A stretch of 64,000 bases of DNA from Flectonema sp. DT1601 (Eukaryota; Euglenozoa; Diplonemea; Diplonemida; Diplonemidae), in NCBI GenBank assembly GCA_964019425.1, contig OZ025791.1, forward strand, positions 1,340,501 to 1,404,500, given 5' to 3'. Of this stretch, positions 42,424 through 53,430 are shown piece by piece. The notes beneath the pieces are model-generated. The model saw nothing but the letters and a program-made list of their open reading frames with translations. It had not been told where the DNA came from and did no database searches. Each line of letters opens with the position of its first letter. The first letter of the stretch is position 1. The translations under genes and the position numbers were made by a program.

Positions 42424-44382
42424 ATGACGACTCAAACACCAGTTTTGTGTCAAGTGTTGTTGAGAGACATATCTGAGTTAGAATCTGATCCGTTCCAAGA
42501 AAAACTTATTCATGTTGAGATCCAAAAGGACACTCCGGTAACAATAATAGAAAAGGTTAATGTTCAACGAGGATTTCTATGTCACGTTGGAAGAATAGTT
42601 GACGGAACAGAAACAGTTAGAGGATGGTACAATGGTAGTAACCCTATGGTAATCGTCCCAGTCAGATCTGATTATATCGAAGCGGAGGACGTGAGAGCTC
42701 AAAATCCTGCTGCTCGCTTGGTAGATGCTGGCGTTCCAATCGCACACGCATTGAAATCTCTGGGACGAGCATATTGGCATGGAGGTTTTCAAGAATTCTC
42801 AGCTGCTGCTACAGATGCAAAAAAACTCGTGGAGTCTACAGGAAAGGAACCATACGGGGATCGAACCCACGTCGCCACATTGGATCAATTTGATAGTTTT
42901 GGTCCAGTTGGACCATTCCGTGATAGTGATGAAGAACTTATCCTACCTCCTCATATTGTTGGTCATCTTACTCAATTACAAGTTAGAGGTAATTGGAGTA
43001 ATTTACAAAGACTTCACACTCTGAGTGTTGAAGAACGAGCTGAGCTTCAAAGACGAGGACGAATTTGGTTTAAAAGAAAAAGTCACCTGGAGAAGGTGTC
43101 AAAGGCGGTTGTTAATGTTTTTGGATACCACGCCTCTTCAGAGATCTTAACTCCACGGGTAGGTCTTGATGGTTGTGGGGCATTTGATGAGTTTCTGGTA
43201 GACGGAAGCAACCAACGATACGAAGTGGTTTCATTCACAGCTTTCTTCGTAACACCAAAACTATTACTCACAACACGAACTTCGTGTTATAATGCAGAGA
43301 CAGAAACTTATGCATCTCATTACTTCTGGACTAATCGAGTTAGAGCTCAGCAGGGAATGCTTAGAGAAAATATTGATCTCCATCGCTGTAAAGAAGTCCA
43401 AGGAATAACAAACTTTTTAGTAAAGAAAATTAGAAACATTGGCGTCGAACTAACTGACGATAAGATCCCACCAGGATCTATGGCTGTTCCTTGGAATGAT
43501 TTAATGTTGTTAGAAGTTGATGATGACAATAAGTCACCTGTATACCTCCTTCCAGGTATTGACGATATTACAAAAGGTGATGATTTAGTTGATATCTGCT
43601 ACACCGTCAGACCAAACGACAGTTGGATTGAATCTGTTTGCGGACCTAAAGGACACGATCTTACTGCTGGTTTACGAGAACTGTCTGACAGCTTTAAAGG
43701 ATTTGATCAAAAGATAGTTTCACTCGGAACTGTAAGAGAGAACACCGACAGTGGTGTCATAACTCATAATTGCTCTCTTGCTCCCGGATCATGTGGTTCT
43801 CCGATAGTCTGTAAATTCTCACCAATTCCATGTTCTGACATCCCCTCCAATGGATACAAAGAAAATGAAGAACCAGCAACAGAGATATTAACATTTTCAG
43901 CTATAAATTGCGGCAGAAGCCGAGCAGAAATTGAACGAAAAATCAACGACATTGACAACAACAGTACCTCAAACACTGCTGCTAAGTCTGCACGCTCTTT
44001 AAATATGTATAATTGTGCCTTCGTGGTTCAACATATTAGTTTTATTCTTCTGTATCAAGAATACATTATGCCAGAGTTCGCGGGGAAGAGGGAGTATTCA
44101 TATCTTGAAAGGTTCCTTTCCCCATATAATATCTTTATAAAGCCTGACGTATTAGCAACTTGTCACAGAAAGATGTTAAAAGACGCTGAAGATCATAATG
44201 AGTGGGGTATGAGTTTCTGGGATCGACATGACATCGACACAGCGCTGTACTGTTTTAGAGAAGGTGCTAGAATGTTCTGTATTGCTACCATACCTGATAT
44301 GTCTAAAACAGAAACCACACTAAAGGACGCATTGCAATCGAATGTTTCCGCCGTTGTTATGATGAAAGTTAACTCTTTGTGA
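42424..44382 (+). CDS. Chymotrypsin-fold protease-like protein with Cys in the nucleophile position
   Basis: The 652-residue protein has a trypsin/chymotrypsin-like domain at about 235-490. FFVTPKLLLTTRTSC at 274-288 corresponds to the strand that normally ends TAAHC, and here the histidine position is Thr286. NDLMLLEVD carries the conserved Asp (Asp359). APGSCGSPIV at 453-462 matches GxSGGP with Cys457 replacing serine. The protein is either an atypical cysteine-type enzyme or an inactive pseudoprotease; loss of the histidine favours the latter. Residues 1-230 hold a possible SH3-like start and helical parts. Residues about 575-640 look TPR-like (DTALYCFREGARMF). There is no signal peptide, so it is probably cytosolic. 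Confidence 0.7.
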   Translation: MTTQTPVLCQVLLRDISELESDPFQEKLIHVEIQKDTPVTIIEKVNVQRGFLCHVGRIVDGTETVRGWYNGSNPMVIVPVRSDYIEAEDVRAQNPAARLVDAGVPIAHALKSLGRAYWHGGFQEFSAAATDAKKLVESTGKEPYGDRTHVATLDQFDSFGPVGPFRDSDEELILPPHIVGHLTQLQVRGNWSNLQRLHTLSVEERAELQRRGRIWFKRKSHLEKVSKAVVNVFGYHASSEILTPRVGLDGCGAFDEFLVDGSNQRYEVVSFTAFFVTPKLLLTTRTSCYNAETETYASHYFWTNRVRAQQGMLRENIDLHRCKEVQGITNFLVKKIRNIGVELTDDKIPPGSMAVPWNDLMLLEVDDDNKSPVYLLPGIDDITKGDDLVDICYTVRPNDSWIESVCGPKGHDLTAGLRELSDSFKGFDQKIVSLGTVRENTDSGVITHNCSLAPGSCGSPIVCKFSPIPCSDIPSNGYKENEEPATEILTFSAINCGRSRAEIERKINDIDNNSTSNTAAKSARSLNMYNCAFVVQHISFILLYQEYIMPEFAGKREYSYLERFLSPYNIFIKPDVLATCHRKMLKDAEDHNEWGMSFWDRHDIDTALYCFREGARMFCIATIPDMSKTETTLKDALQSNVSAVVMMKVNSL

Positions 44383-44589
44383 ATGATTACTCGTTTCTGA
44401 TCTCATGCGGTTGTTACACTTACCGTTCCTTTTATTTACTATTTACCAATTTTTTAAAAAAAAAAAAACTAAATTAATTAAATCTTCACTGTGAGTGAGT
44501 TAGTAAAAGAGAGAGAGAGAGAGAGTGAATTATTTATATATTTTAATTAAATCTTCTCAGGTAGGCTCATCAAAGCAGGTTGTAATAAA

Positions 44590-45786
44590 ATGATACGTAG
44601 ATGTGTGAAACTACTACAGCAAGTAGCTGTTGACAATCCCCTGACGATACCTGATAATAATCCTTTGAACCTAATCAATACAACAGGAAATCTATTAGTC
44701 GGACAGATGACTGAACTTGATCTGAAAGGACTTCAACGGCAATATAAAAATAATGAACCAAGCTACCCTTCTCACTGGAATGTTAAACATCAATGGGGAA
44801 CTAACAAAATGGACATCAGTTGGGAAGATAAAGGATTCTGTGTCAATATAACATCAGCATTATGTCTAAATAAGAGTGATATAAGATTAAATACTCGTCT
44901 TAAAAATCGAGAATACGCCTTACACAGTAATCCAATGACAACATCATACGGAGGAAGAGGATCACCTGATCGAGAGATTATAATAAATATTTCTTTATCG
45001 GATTTGTCTGAACAAGATGAGCAACATCTTCCTTGGGAGATGATTATTTCTGCGACTATAATAGAAAGTGTACTCGTGTTGTCAAAGATGGAGATCGTAC
45101 ACAATCCAAAGACTGCTGTCCGTTTACCAATTGCGTACAGTGGACCTGCTTTAACTGAATTCCATTTAGCCTGGTCATTATCAGGAGGGAGGGGGTTTGG
45201 CTGGAATCCTATGAAAGCTGTATCTGAAAAAACAAACAGCATCAGTGACCAAGCAGCTCTTCAAAAAATAGAAATGTCTGAAGGCGATGAAGACAATAAT
45301 GAACAATATGATGACCGCGAGTGGGATTCTCTTGACATGATTGAGAAACTAGAAGTCAGTAGACAAGAACTACGTAAACTTAATCACCAACTTGAGATCT
45401 TAAAATCTGATGAGCATGGAACCTACGAAGGTTCTATTGAAGTTGAAAAATTAACTTTATCGATATCTCATTACGAAAAAGAGTACCAACTCTCAATGGA
45501 TAAGATTCGATTAAAAGACTCGCTACGACGATCGTTATTTAAATCAGCTGACCCTGGTCATCTTATAAAAGAGCGTCAACAGTTTACTTTCGCACCTGAT
45601 AAACAAATTCACAACTCTTTTGTAACATTCTCACCTGAAGCAACAGACTCACTTTATAACTTCCTCGATACGATTGCAGTCAATGATATTAATCTTATCC
45701 ACGTTGAAGAATTAGCGACTTACTTATCAGAGTACGAAATACTTCGAAAGACACACGAAATGATGGACCTGTTATCAGCTGTTTAG
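44590..45786 (+). CDS. Unknown protein, 398 residues
   Basis: I do not recognise the family. Residues 1-205 are globular and mixed, with conserved-looking aromatics (SHWNVKHQWGTNKMDISW) and a helix near 155-180 (LPWEMIISATIIESVLVLSK). From about 215 the sequence is acidic, followed by a coiled coil at about 250-310 and a helical C terminus. There is no signal or membrane segment. A pyrimidine/AG site (ATCTTCTCAG, 44560) lies 29 nt before the ATG, with a second AG at 44578. Placed between the protease-like and RRM genes, all in the same direction, it gives no functional hint. Confidence 0.75.
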   Translation: MIRRCVKLLQQVAVDNPLTIPDNNPLNLINTTGNLLVGQMTELDLKGLQRQYKNNEPSYPSHWNVKHQWGTNKMDISWEDKGFCVNITSALCLNKSDIRLNTRLKNREYALHSNPMTTSYGGRGSPDREIIINISLSDLSEQDEQHLPWEMIISATIIESVLVLSKMEIVHNPKTAVRLPIAYSGPALTEFHLAWSLSGGRGFGWNPMKAVSEKTNSISDQAALQKIEMSEGDEDNNEQYDDREWDSLDMIEKLEVSRQELRKLNHQLEILKSDEHGTYEGSIEVEKLTLSISHYEKEYQLSMDKIRLKDSLRRSLFKSADPGHLIKERQQFTFAPDKQIHNSFVTFSPEATDSLYNFLDTIAVNDINLIHVEELATYLSEYEILRKTHEMMDLLSAV

Positions 45787-45974
45787 ATCATTGAAGGTGT
45801 ATTTATTTTTATAACTTTATTGCTATTCTTATGCACATGCGCACAAACAGAAACTTGTGAGGATGTCAGGATTCTTAGTTTACAATTTCCCTTTCAGGAT
45901 ACACAAATAAAAGAAGAAGAGAATTTTATCAATTGAATTACAATATTTTAATCAGACTTCACAAACTTCATATA

Positions 45975-46682
45975 ATGGGAGTTCAACATGATGAAGATGC
46001 CAGTGCATCGGCGCCTTCCGCGCCTCCAGCAGAGCAGGTGATGCAGGGAACTGCTTTAGAACCTGTTCAGCAGGAGACACCAGAAGTACCATCACCAGAA
46101 GTACCAGCTCCTGCTTCAGAACCTACTTCAGGACAAGTGAGTTCAAGTGATGCTGTAATCTCTGGTAGGTTTGGTATTGTAATTACTGATATTGGACTAG
46201 CTGTCACTAGAGAAATGGTCGAAGAGTTCGTTGAATTCTGTGGTGAAGTCGGACAGATTGTAATGCAAAACGACCCACAATGTGAAGGAAAACAAATGGC
46301 GATTGTCAGCTTTGACACCGCCGACGACGTAGACACCGCACTCCTCCTAACAGGAGCGATCCTTGGAGACAGTACCGTCACTATTAGTAAAATGAAAATA
46401 GTAAATACTGGACCTGATCAATATGATAAGGTAGTTGCTGGTGCTAGATCTGTTTCTGAACGAGTACAAGCAATTATTAAGGCAGGTTACATTAAAGGAG
46501 AAGCCCTAACATCTACACTAAAAGTTAAAGCTCAAGAGGTTGATGAAAAATACAACATTCGCGAACGCGCCAAGGAAGGTGGCGGTGGTATCACTGAAAA
46601 GGCCAAAGTCCTCGCGGCAACAGCCTCCAGTGTTGGTATGCATCTTGTAAGCAATCATAACGTTCCTGATATAAAAAATTGA
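45975..46682 (+). CDS. RRM protein resembling plant BPA1 (binding partner of ACD11)
   Basis: The 235-residue protein starts at the first ATG after the acceptor-like TTCCCTTTCAG at 45897; the longer frame upstream has only a TTG. An acidic Pro/Ala-rich N terminus (about 1-55) precedes an RRM-like fold at about 60-140, with VITDIGLAVTREMVEEFVEFCGE split over helix 1 and MAIVSFDTADDVDTALLL as the RNP1-strand region. The aromatic RNP residues are weak, so RNA binding is uncertain. The C-terminal helices (AGYIKGEALTSTLKVKAQEV, then DEKYNIRERA) resemble the region after the RRM in plant BPA1-like proteins, which bind the lipid-transfer protein ACD11. That similarity is from memory of the layout, not a search. 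Confidence 0.72.
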   Translation: MGVQHDEDASASAPSAPPAEQVMQGTALEPVQQETPEVPSPEVPAPASEPTSGQVSSSDAVISGRFGIVITDIGLAVTREMVEEFVEFCGEVGQIVMQNDPQCEGKQMAIVSFDTADDVDTALLLTGAILGDSTVTISKMKIVNTGPDQYDKVVAGARSVSERVQAIIKAGYIKGEALTSTLKVKAQEVDEKYNIRERAKEGGGGITEKAKVLAATASSVGMHLVSNHNVPDIKN

Positions 46683-47364
46683 GATACAAAAAAAAAAAAA
46701 ACAGGTTCCCAAGTAGTGTCAAAAGTAAGTAACAAGAGAGAAGTGACAGAAGAACAGAGAGAGCAGTACCAAACTGCTGGTAATCACGATTGGTATGGGA
46801 AAAAAAAAAAAAAAAAACGGACAATTTTCTTAACAACGAGTAGCTTCAACACATTAAATCAACACAGGAACCAACAGCACTTATCTTCACAGCCACAGTG
46901 GTAAACACACAAAGCATTAACATGTTGTTGTTATTTCTTTATTTTCATTTAGTAGCTGGTTGCTATTTTTGAGTTGTTTCGCTTCAATCCGTTGAATTGT
47001 TTATTACCTGTTCTCTTTGTATGAATACAATTCACGTAACATTGAACAGCATGTATTATGTGCTGTACAGTTTGAATAATATAACAGTTTATGGGAAAAA
47101 AAAAAAAAAAAAAGAAAACCAACCCAGGCTTTATATCCTCACCGTGAATTTGAGTATTTCACAGCAAAGAATTTTTTGCATGTTTTTTTTTTGTAAATCT
47201 TTTTTTTACAATTTCTTCAGGTTTTGTGCACAAACAAGTTTCTTTTGTTTTTTTTTTCCCCTTTTCCCTATTCCCGTATTCTGTTTATAAAAACTTGAAT
47301 ATGGAGCGAGGGGATAATTAATATGATATTTGTTGTTTAATAATTAATTCATAAATAGGTGATT
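46683..47364. other. Spacer, no gene seen
   Basis: 682 bp with three A tracts on the + strand (46687, 46801, 47095) and T-rich runs. A Lys-rich frame at 46716-46904 starts with GTG and is not called. It ends in ATAAATAG six bases before the ATG of the SPT-repeat gene. Confidence 0.5.
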
Positions 47365-50141
47365 ATGAGATGTTTTATATTTGTGTGTTTATTACAGTGG
47401 GTGAGTGCGATAACATCAGTTCCAACCCCTGAGCCAAGTGATGCAGCACCTCTTGATCTTGATATTACAGACGCTCCTCCGACAATAGCTCCGACTGATA
47501 TACCTACAGATAATCCTGTAGCGTTAACTGCTGTTCCTACTACTACACCTACTGAGATACCAACTCTAGTACCAACTAATGCACCAGCCCTGCCTACGGT
47601 ACCGCCAACGAACTCACCGACCAGTTCGCCAACCACCCCGCCTACGATTGCGCCTACTGGCGTACCTACGAGTTCTCCAACTAACTCGCCGACCAACTCG
47701 CCAACCAACTCGCCAACAGACTCGCCGACAAACTCTCCGACAAACTCTCCGACTAACTCTCCGACAGACTCGCCAACTAATTCGCCGACGAACTCTCCGA
47801 CAGACTCGCCGACTAATTCGCCGACAAACTCTCCGACAGACTCGCCGACAAACTCTCCGACGAACTCTCCGACAGACTCGCCGACTAATTCGCCGACAAA
47901 CTCTCCGACGAACTCTCCGACAGACTCGCCAACTAATTCGCCGACGAACTCGCCGACAAACTCTCCGACAGACTCGCCGACTAATTCGCCGACAAACTCT
48001 CCGACGAACTCTCCGACGAACTCTCCGACAGACTCGCCAACTAATTCGCCGACAAACTCTCCGACGAACTCTCCGACGAACTCTCCGACAGACTCGCCAA
48101 CTAGTTCGCCGACAAACTCTCCGACAAACTCTCCGACAGACTCGCCAACTAATTCGCCGACTAACTCGCCGACAAACTCTCCGACGAACTCTCCGACAGA
48201 CTCGCCAACTAATTCGCCGACAAACTCACCGACAGACTCGCCAACTAGTTCGCCGACAAACTCTCCGACAGACTCGCCAACTAATTCGCCGACAAACTCT
48301 CCGACAGACTCGCCAACTAATTCGCCGACAAACTCTCCGACGAACTCTCCGACAGACTCGCCAACTAGTTCGCCGACGAACTCTCCGACAGACTCGCCAA
48401 CTAATTCGCCGACAAACTCTCCGACGAACTCTCCGACAGACTCGCCAACTAATTCGCCGACGAACTCGCCGACAAACTCTCCGACGAACTCTCCGACAGA
48501 CTCGCCAACTAGTTCGCCGACGAACTCTCCGACAGACTCGCCAACTAATTCGCCGACAAACTCTCCGACGAACTCTCCGACAGACTCGCCAACTAATTCG
48601 CCGACAAACTCTCCGACGAACTCTCCGACAGACTCGCCAACTAGTTCGCCGACAAACTCACCGACAGACTCGCCAACTAGTTCGCCGACAAACTCTCCGA
48701 CAGACTCGCCAACTAATTCGCCGACAAACTCTCCGACAGACTCGCCAACTAATTCGCCGACGAACTCTCCGACTGACTCGCCAACTAGTTCGCCGACAAA
48801 CTCTCCGACTGACTCGCCAACTAATTCGCCGACAAACTCTCCGACTGACTCGCCAACTAGTTCGCCGACAAACTCTCCGACTGACTCGCCAACTAGTTCG
48901 CCGACGAACTCTCCGACTGACTCGCCAACTAGTTCGCCGACAAACTCTCCGACTGACTCGCCAACTAGTTCGCCGACAAACTCTCCGACTGACTCGCCAA
49001 CTAATTCGCCGACAAACTCTCCGACTGACTCGCCAACTAGTTCGCCGACAAACTCTCCGACTGACTCGCCAACTAGTTCGCCGACAAACTCTCCGACTGA
49101 CTCGCCAACTAGTTCGCCGACAAACTCTCCGACAGACTCGCCGACTAATTCGCCGACAGCATCGCCAACTAATTCACCAACCGATTCTCCGACAAACCCG
49201 CCGACAACTTCTCCAACCTCAGCACCTACAGGCCCACCGCCACTTCCAATTACAGCTGTTCCCGTTGGTCAAGAGAAGCAAGCTTTAGAGAATTCTGTCG
49301 GATCAGTACTTGAAGACGCAACACTACCACCAGAGATAACTGACATCTTAAAGAGTGGACAGGGTGGTTCACAAGAAGAATTAGTAGCTGCTATCAGATT
49401 AGCTTTAAAGAAGAATCAAGAAGGGGGAGGGTCACTATTGTCTACTTATCAACAAGAGTTGTTGCAAAATGCGTTACGAGGAGCAGCTGGATCAGAACCA
49501 ACACCACCACCACCTAATGATGAAGGGATTCCGTGGTGGATTGTATTGATTCCTTGCGTTATGTTATTAGGTTTATGTGGATTCCTGGCCTTCTACATGC
49601 AACACAAGAAGAAGTCATCTTTCCATGATGGATCAGGAGAACTAGTAGTTCCATCAGATCAAATATCACCAATTCCACAAGACTATCAATTCCCACTAGA
49701 AGGATACACTCCTCCAGAACAATCATCTCCTACGATGAATATGAAGCCTTCACCAGTTGATTTGTTATTAACACCTGCTACTGGACCAGTACCACCAGTT
49801 AATGTTACACCTCCTCCAATGGTCGGTGGGATTGCTCAATACATTCCGAGATCAACAGTTCCACGAAGAAGTACTGGATCACAAGCAATTGATAGGCTTC
49901 GTGCTCTTCCTGAAGACTCCGTTCTCGGTCACACTGCTCTCGGTGGAATTCCTTTTGCTCCACAACTTCCACCAGTAAACCATCGGCCTAGTAAATGGGT
50001 GAACACCAGATCTCCAGCAAGACGAGGTCTTGATCCGTATGTGTTATTTATTTAACTACATTGTCATTTTTCTACAAGAAAAGCAACAATAATCACAGGT
50101 TAAGCAATCCAAGAGGAGCCCTTGATCACATCGAAATATAA
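47365..50141 (+). CDS. SPT-repeat mucin-like surface protein, single-pass, two exons
   Basis: A signal peptide ([15 protein letters not shown]) is followed by a Thr/Pro-rich stretch and then a huge array of SPT-N/S/D tetrapeptides (about residues 83-620). A globular spacer of about 90 residues comes next ([20 protein letters not shown] and following), then a membrane segment at about 721-745 ([20 protein letters not shown]), and a basic/Pro-rich cytosolic tail of about 155 residues. Topology is type I with a long, probably O-glycosylated ectodomain stalk. Exon 1 is 47365-50036; splicing to 50099-50141 replaces the last four residues with [14 protein letters not shown]. The ATG at 47365 is six bases after ATAAATAG. 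Likely a cell-surface coat or adhesion protein. Confidence 0.83.
47610..49230. repeat. 12-bp / 36-bp tandem coding repeat
   Basis: Tetrapeptide units SPTN, SPTD and SPTS, mostly in the order N-N-D or S-N-D, give a 36-bp higher-order unit at DNA level. Codons differ by position within the 36-mer (TCG CCA ACT, TCG CCG ACA, TCT CCG ACA), showing expansion of the larger block. From about 48,760 the Asp-unit block changes from ACAGAC to ACTGAC, marking a younger homogenised sub-array. The second forward frame is also open over 1.7 kb (47579-49288) as a by-product. Confidence 0.95.
50037..50098 (+). other. Intron of the SPT-repeat gene (62 bp)
   Basis: Donor GTATGTGT as in other introns here, acceptor ATAATCACAG, phase 2. 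Without splicing the frame would end three codons into the intron. It is supported by the donor consensus and in-frame continuation of 14 residues. Confidence 0.6.
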
Positions 50142-52556
50142 AAATAGTTGCGATTCCCTTTAATATAAATAAATTAAATCTTCTACTGAGATGTGACTAG
50201 GTGGACTGAATTAGTGTTTTATGTAACATTTTTTATTTTTATTTATTTGTTCCGAATGACTACACCTTGTTAAGCAATTTTGTTATTTACTCTTTATTGC
50301 AACATGATTTTCTTTTCTTTTTTTATTTATTTCCCCGCCTCATTTTTTTATGAGAGGAAAGTTTCTTTTGGGGGTTTTAACTTTCGGTAGTTCGTCATCC
50401 TTTTCTGGGATAATTCAGTCGGGAATTTCTCTACTGAAAAAACACGTTCTTGGCAAACTGTTTTTAAAAAAAAAAAAAAAAAGTATTGTAGTTTACCCCA
50501 CCTCACTTCCACTCTAGTTTTTATGTCATTTTATTTACACATCTTGCGAAGTTTATTTTTCTTTTTTTCCCCCCTCTTTCCAACAATTCCTTCACCTTCA
50601 TTTGTTTAAAGCATATTTCTGTTTTCACTACATTGATAAATTAATCATTTCCAGTCTTTTATTTTTTCTTTTTTCTTCATTATTATTTATGTACAGACCG
50701 AGCAGTTTCACTCTTTCAGGGTACTTGAATACACTTTTTTTTTTTTTTTTTTTTTTTTTGCACCGACAAAGTCGGCGAAGAAACTATTCTGATTAAGAGC
50801 CTTTAGTCTATTATTTATTATGTCATGTTATCTGCGCCAGTAAAACCGTCTGCGATCAACAAAATATAAAGGTTTATCTGAATGGTTTTTTTTCTCTCTC
50901 TCTCTTTTTTTCCTTTCCCCTTTAATAAATTCAAGATCTGATTGGTATTCAAGACTTAATTGATAATCCTTAAATCAGAAAAAGCCTTTTATTGCGAAAA
51001 GTAGTTAGTCAGGTTGTTACGGAGCAGAACCGAGAATAAGGGAAAAGTTTAAATACGTATCCGGGGAGGTCAAAAAGATTCTCCACAAGGCCGTCACTGT
51101 GGTATATATTTCTCCAAACATTTGGTTAGACTTGTAGGTTTTCCCTTTTTTTAATGTTTTTTTTTTGTTTTTCTTTTTTTCTCAGTCAGCATTTGTTCGC
51201 TGCTGCGGCTGAAAAATCGAATTAAGTGAGGAAATTAAATTTAATTCAGAAAGAAGGGGGCCTGAGAAACGGCTACCGAATCCTTCCTTCTGTTCTTTAT
51301 AGTTTTATTTACATAGCAGTGCCCTGTTGAGACGCAGCTTACCTTCCGACACCTTCTTTGTACGGAGATCTTGATTGATTCTAACCAGTAGGGATACTTA
51401 TTGAAGTTCACTCGATTCGTTGCTTATTAAAAATGTTGAGGAATGATAGTTGTCAAACAGATGAAAGCAATGAATGGATGGTTTCATAAATTAAGTAATC
51501 TGGTATTCTGAAAACCTTTTCGATAGTTATTGTCCCCTCCTCGTACTCGAATGCGAAATTTTCTCTCAAAAATTGTTTTTGGTAGCAGCTGTTTGAACAG
51601 ATTGTGAACGATCTACCACCTACAACCTGCGTAGTTATATTCACCCAACTTGCAAACAAAAAAAAGGGGGCTTACCTCTTTATTATTTTTACCTCAACCC
51701 ACTCTTCTATTGTTTACAGTGATGTCAAGTAATCGTCGTGTGATGCTTACAAAGTTCTTATTACATTTAATCAGCTCTCTCTTTTCTTTTTTTCCCGGTG
51801 TAGTTCTCTGTCGGTAACTTGACATGATAGTTATAATTTGTGAGAGTTTTTTTTTTTTTTTGAATGTTGTGAGAATAACAAAGATGTTGGGCAACACACA
51901 GCCTTAGCCTATTCGCAATTATTGAATTGTTCTTCTACACGCACGGGACTGAAGACCTGTACAGGGACCGCTCCAACTTTGTGTTATTCTCCGCCCCTGT
52001 TGTATGACCTTTCCTTCACAGGTCTGGTGGTAAGGGGTTGCATTTTTCTGTTATTCATTTTATTTTATTTTTTTGAAATAAACGTGCCTGCAGTCACTCC
52101 CAAAACATAACATGCGGGCGGTGGGTCTGGATAGTCATTTATTTCAGGTTCTTTTCTACGTCTCTTATCGTCAGGGAGAGTGCTGGTATCTAACTGTTAC
52201 TGGTGTGAGCTTTTACTGATTTTTGGCTTCCTAGGCTTCGTAAATAAATAAAAACCCAACTGACAGTATCAGGAGAAGTGATTTCGTCATTTTTTTTTTT
52301 TCATTTCCAATTATTTATTTTATTCCCTCGATATTCAAAAATTGAAGTTTCTTTTTTTCTTTCTTTCTTTTGTTTCATTTACCCGGTAAGTCCCGTTTTG
52401 CTTGCTGACTTTTCAAATGTGTTACGTCGTGACTGTCATATTTATTCTTTAACAGGATAATAAAACTATTTGTGTTATAAACATTCAACCATCACTCGCT
52501 TGTTCGATACGTCTTAATAAAAGCATTACATACTAAACCAGATGGCATAATCAAAT
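50142..52556. other. Spacer of 2.4 kb, no gene seen
   Basis: T-rich with long homopolymers (50738-50759). GCACCGACAAAGTCGGCGAAG at 50760 resembles the hairpin unit of the duplicated zone (2377, 5772). Less T-rich islands at 50990-51110 and 51340-51640 show no coding pattern on either strand. Confidence 0.5.
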
Positions 52557-52772
52557 ATGAATCACACACTCTTACACGGTCATAAGCGGAGATTATCGAC
52601 CGTGACTCACCCGCAGCATGACGTAGAAGTAGCTGATTTAAAAAGAAGACATGTCTTATTGAGATCTGGGTATAGTGTAATGCAACCGATTGAATGTCAA
52701 TCAAGTAAAATGGATATTGATAGTTGTGGTGAATCACATCCACTTCTTTCGTTATTTGATTGGCTCTCGTAG
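52557..52772 (+). CDS. Candidate small protein, 71 residues
   Basis: An ATG preceded by an in-frame TAA four codons upstream opens 71 codons ending in TAG. Composition and codon use resemble the real genes (VEVADLKRRHVLLRSGYSV and so on), unlike the Phe/Lys-rich chance frames around it. An acceptor-like TATTCTTTAACAG lies about 100 nt upstream at 52455. No signal, membrane segment or known domain is seen. The start region contains an inverted repeat (CACGGTC...GACCGTG). It could be a small cytosolic protein or an exon of a longer transcript. Confidence 0.45.
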   Translation: MNHTLLHGHKRRLSTVTHPQHDVEVADLKRRHVLLRSGYSVMQPIECQSSKMDIDSCGESHPLLSLFDWLS

Positions 52773-53430
52773 TCTTTACCAACCTTATCGAGAGATTGAA
52801 AACCAACAGTGACAGTCTGCACATTACTTCCTACATTGCCACTGAGCTTGTTTTAGGACACAACACTCTAACCTTTCGTGTTTGTATGGATTCTCAATGT
52901 TTTCAAATTAAACTATTAATATGCAGCAATTCAACTGACTGACTCTTTTCTAATTATACTGACAGCTGTGTTGGTTCTTTTCTTTTTTTTTTTTTTTTTT
53001 TTTTTTTTTGTTGTTGTTGCCTCTTTTTGTACCATACTGCTATTACCGTTATTAGAAGAAAGAAAAAAAAAAAGAAGAAAAAAAGGAAAAACGAAATCAC
53101 TCACTCCTCATGTTTTGTGAGGGTGACTTCAGGATCAGAATTACGAGTTTTTTTTTTCCCCTGTGGAATGTGATTCTCGTTTTTTGTAGATAGCTTTTTC
53201 TGTTTAAACAGGTTCGATAGACTGGAATAAATATTATATTCTAGTAGCAGTTATTCAGAATTAATATTACATTGTAATTGGTTGTTATTATTATTATCTT
53301 ACTTGACTTCAGGAAGCAAACAAGGGAAAAAAAAAAAAAAAAAAAAAAAAAAGAAACTTGACTGCTCTAAAACAACAAAACAAAATAAAAAAAATAAAAA
53401 ACCTACAATGAACTAACTTTCATTTAATTA
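52773..53430. other. Spacer before the receptor gene
   Basis: 658 bp with a 29-base T tract (52981-53009) and a 27-base A tract (53325-53351). No gene was seen and no strong pyrimidine/AG site lies close to the ATG at 53431. Confidence 0.5.

Noticed and set aside
46648-46710. Possible intron near the end of the RRM gene (GTAAGC to AACAG)
   Set aside because: The putative acceptor follows an A tract, the donor lacks the GTATG form of the other introns, and splicing would only swap a few terminal residues.
47579-49288. 569-residue Arg/Gln/Thr-rich + frame
   Set aside because: It is the second frame of the SPT repeat array and open only because the 12-bp unit lacks stops in it.
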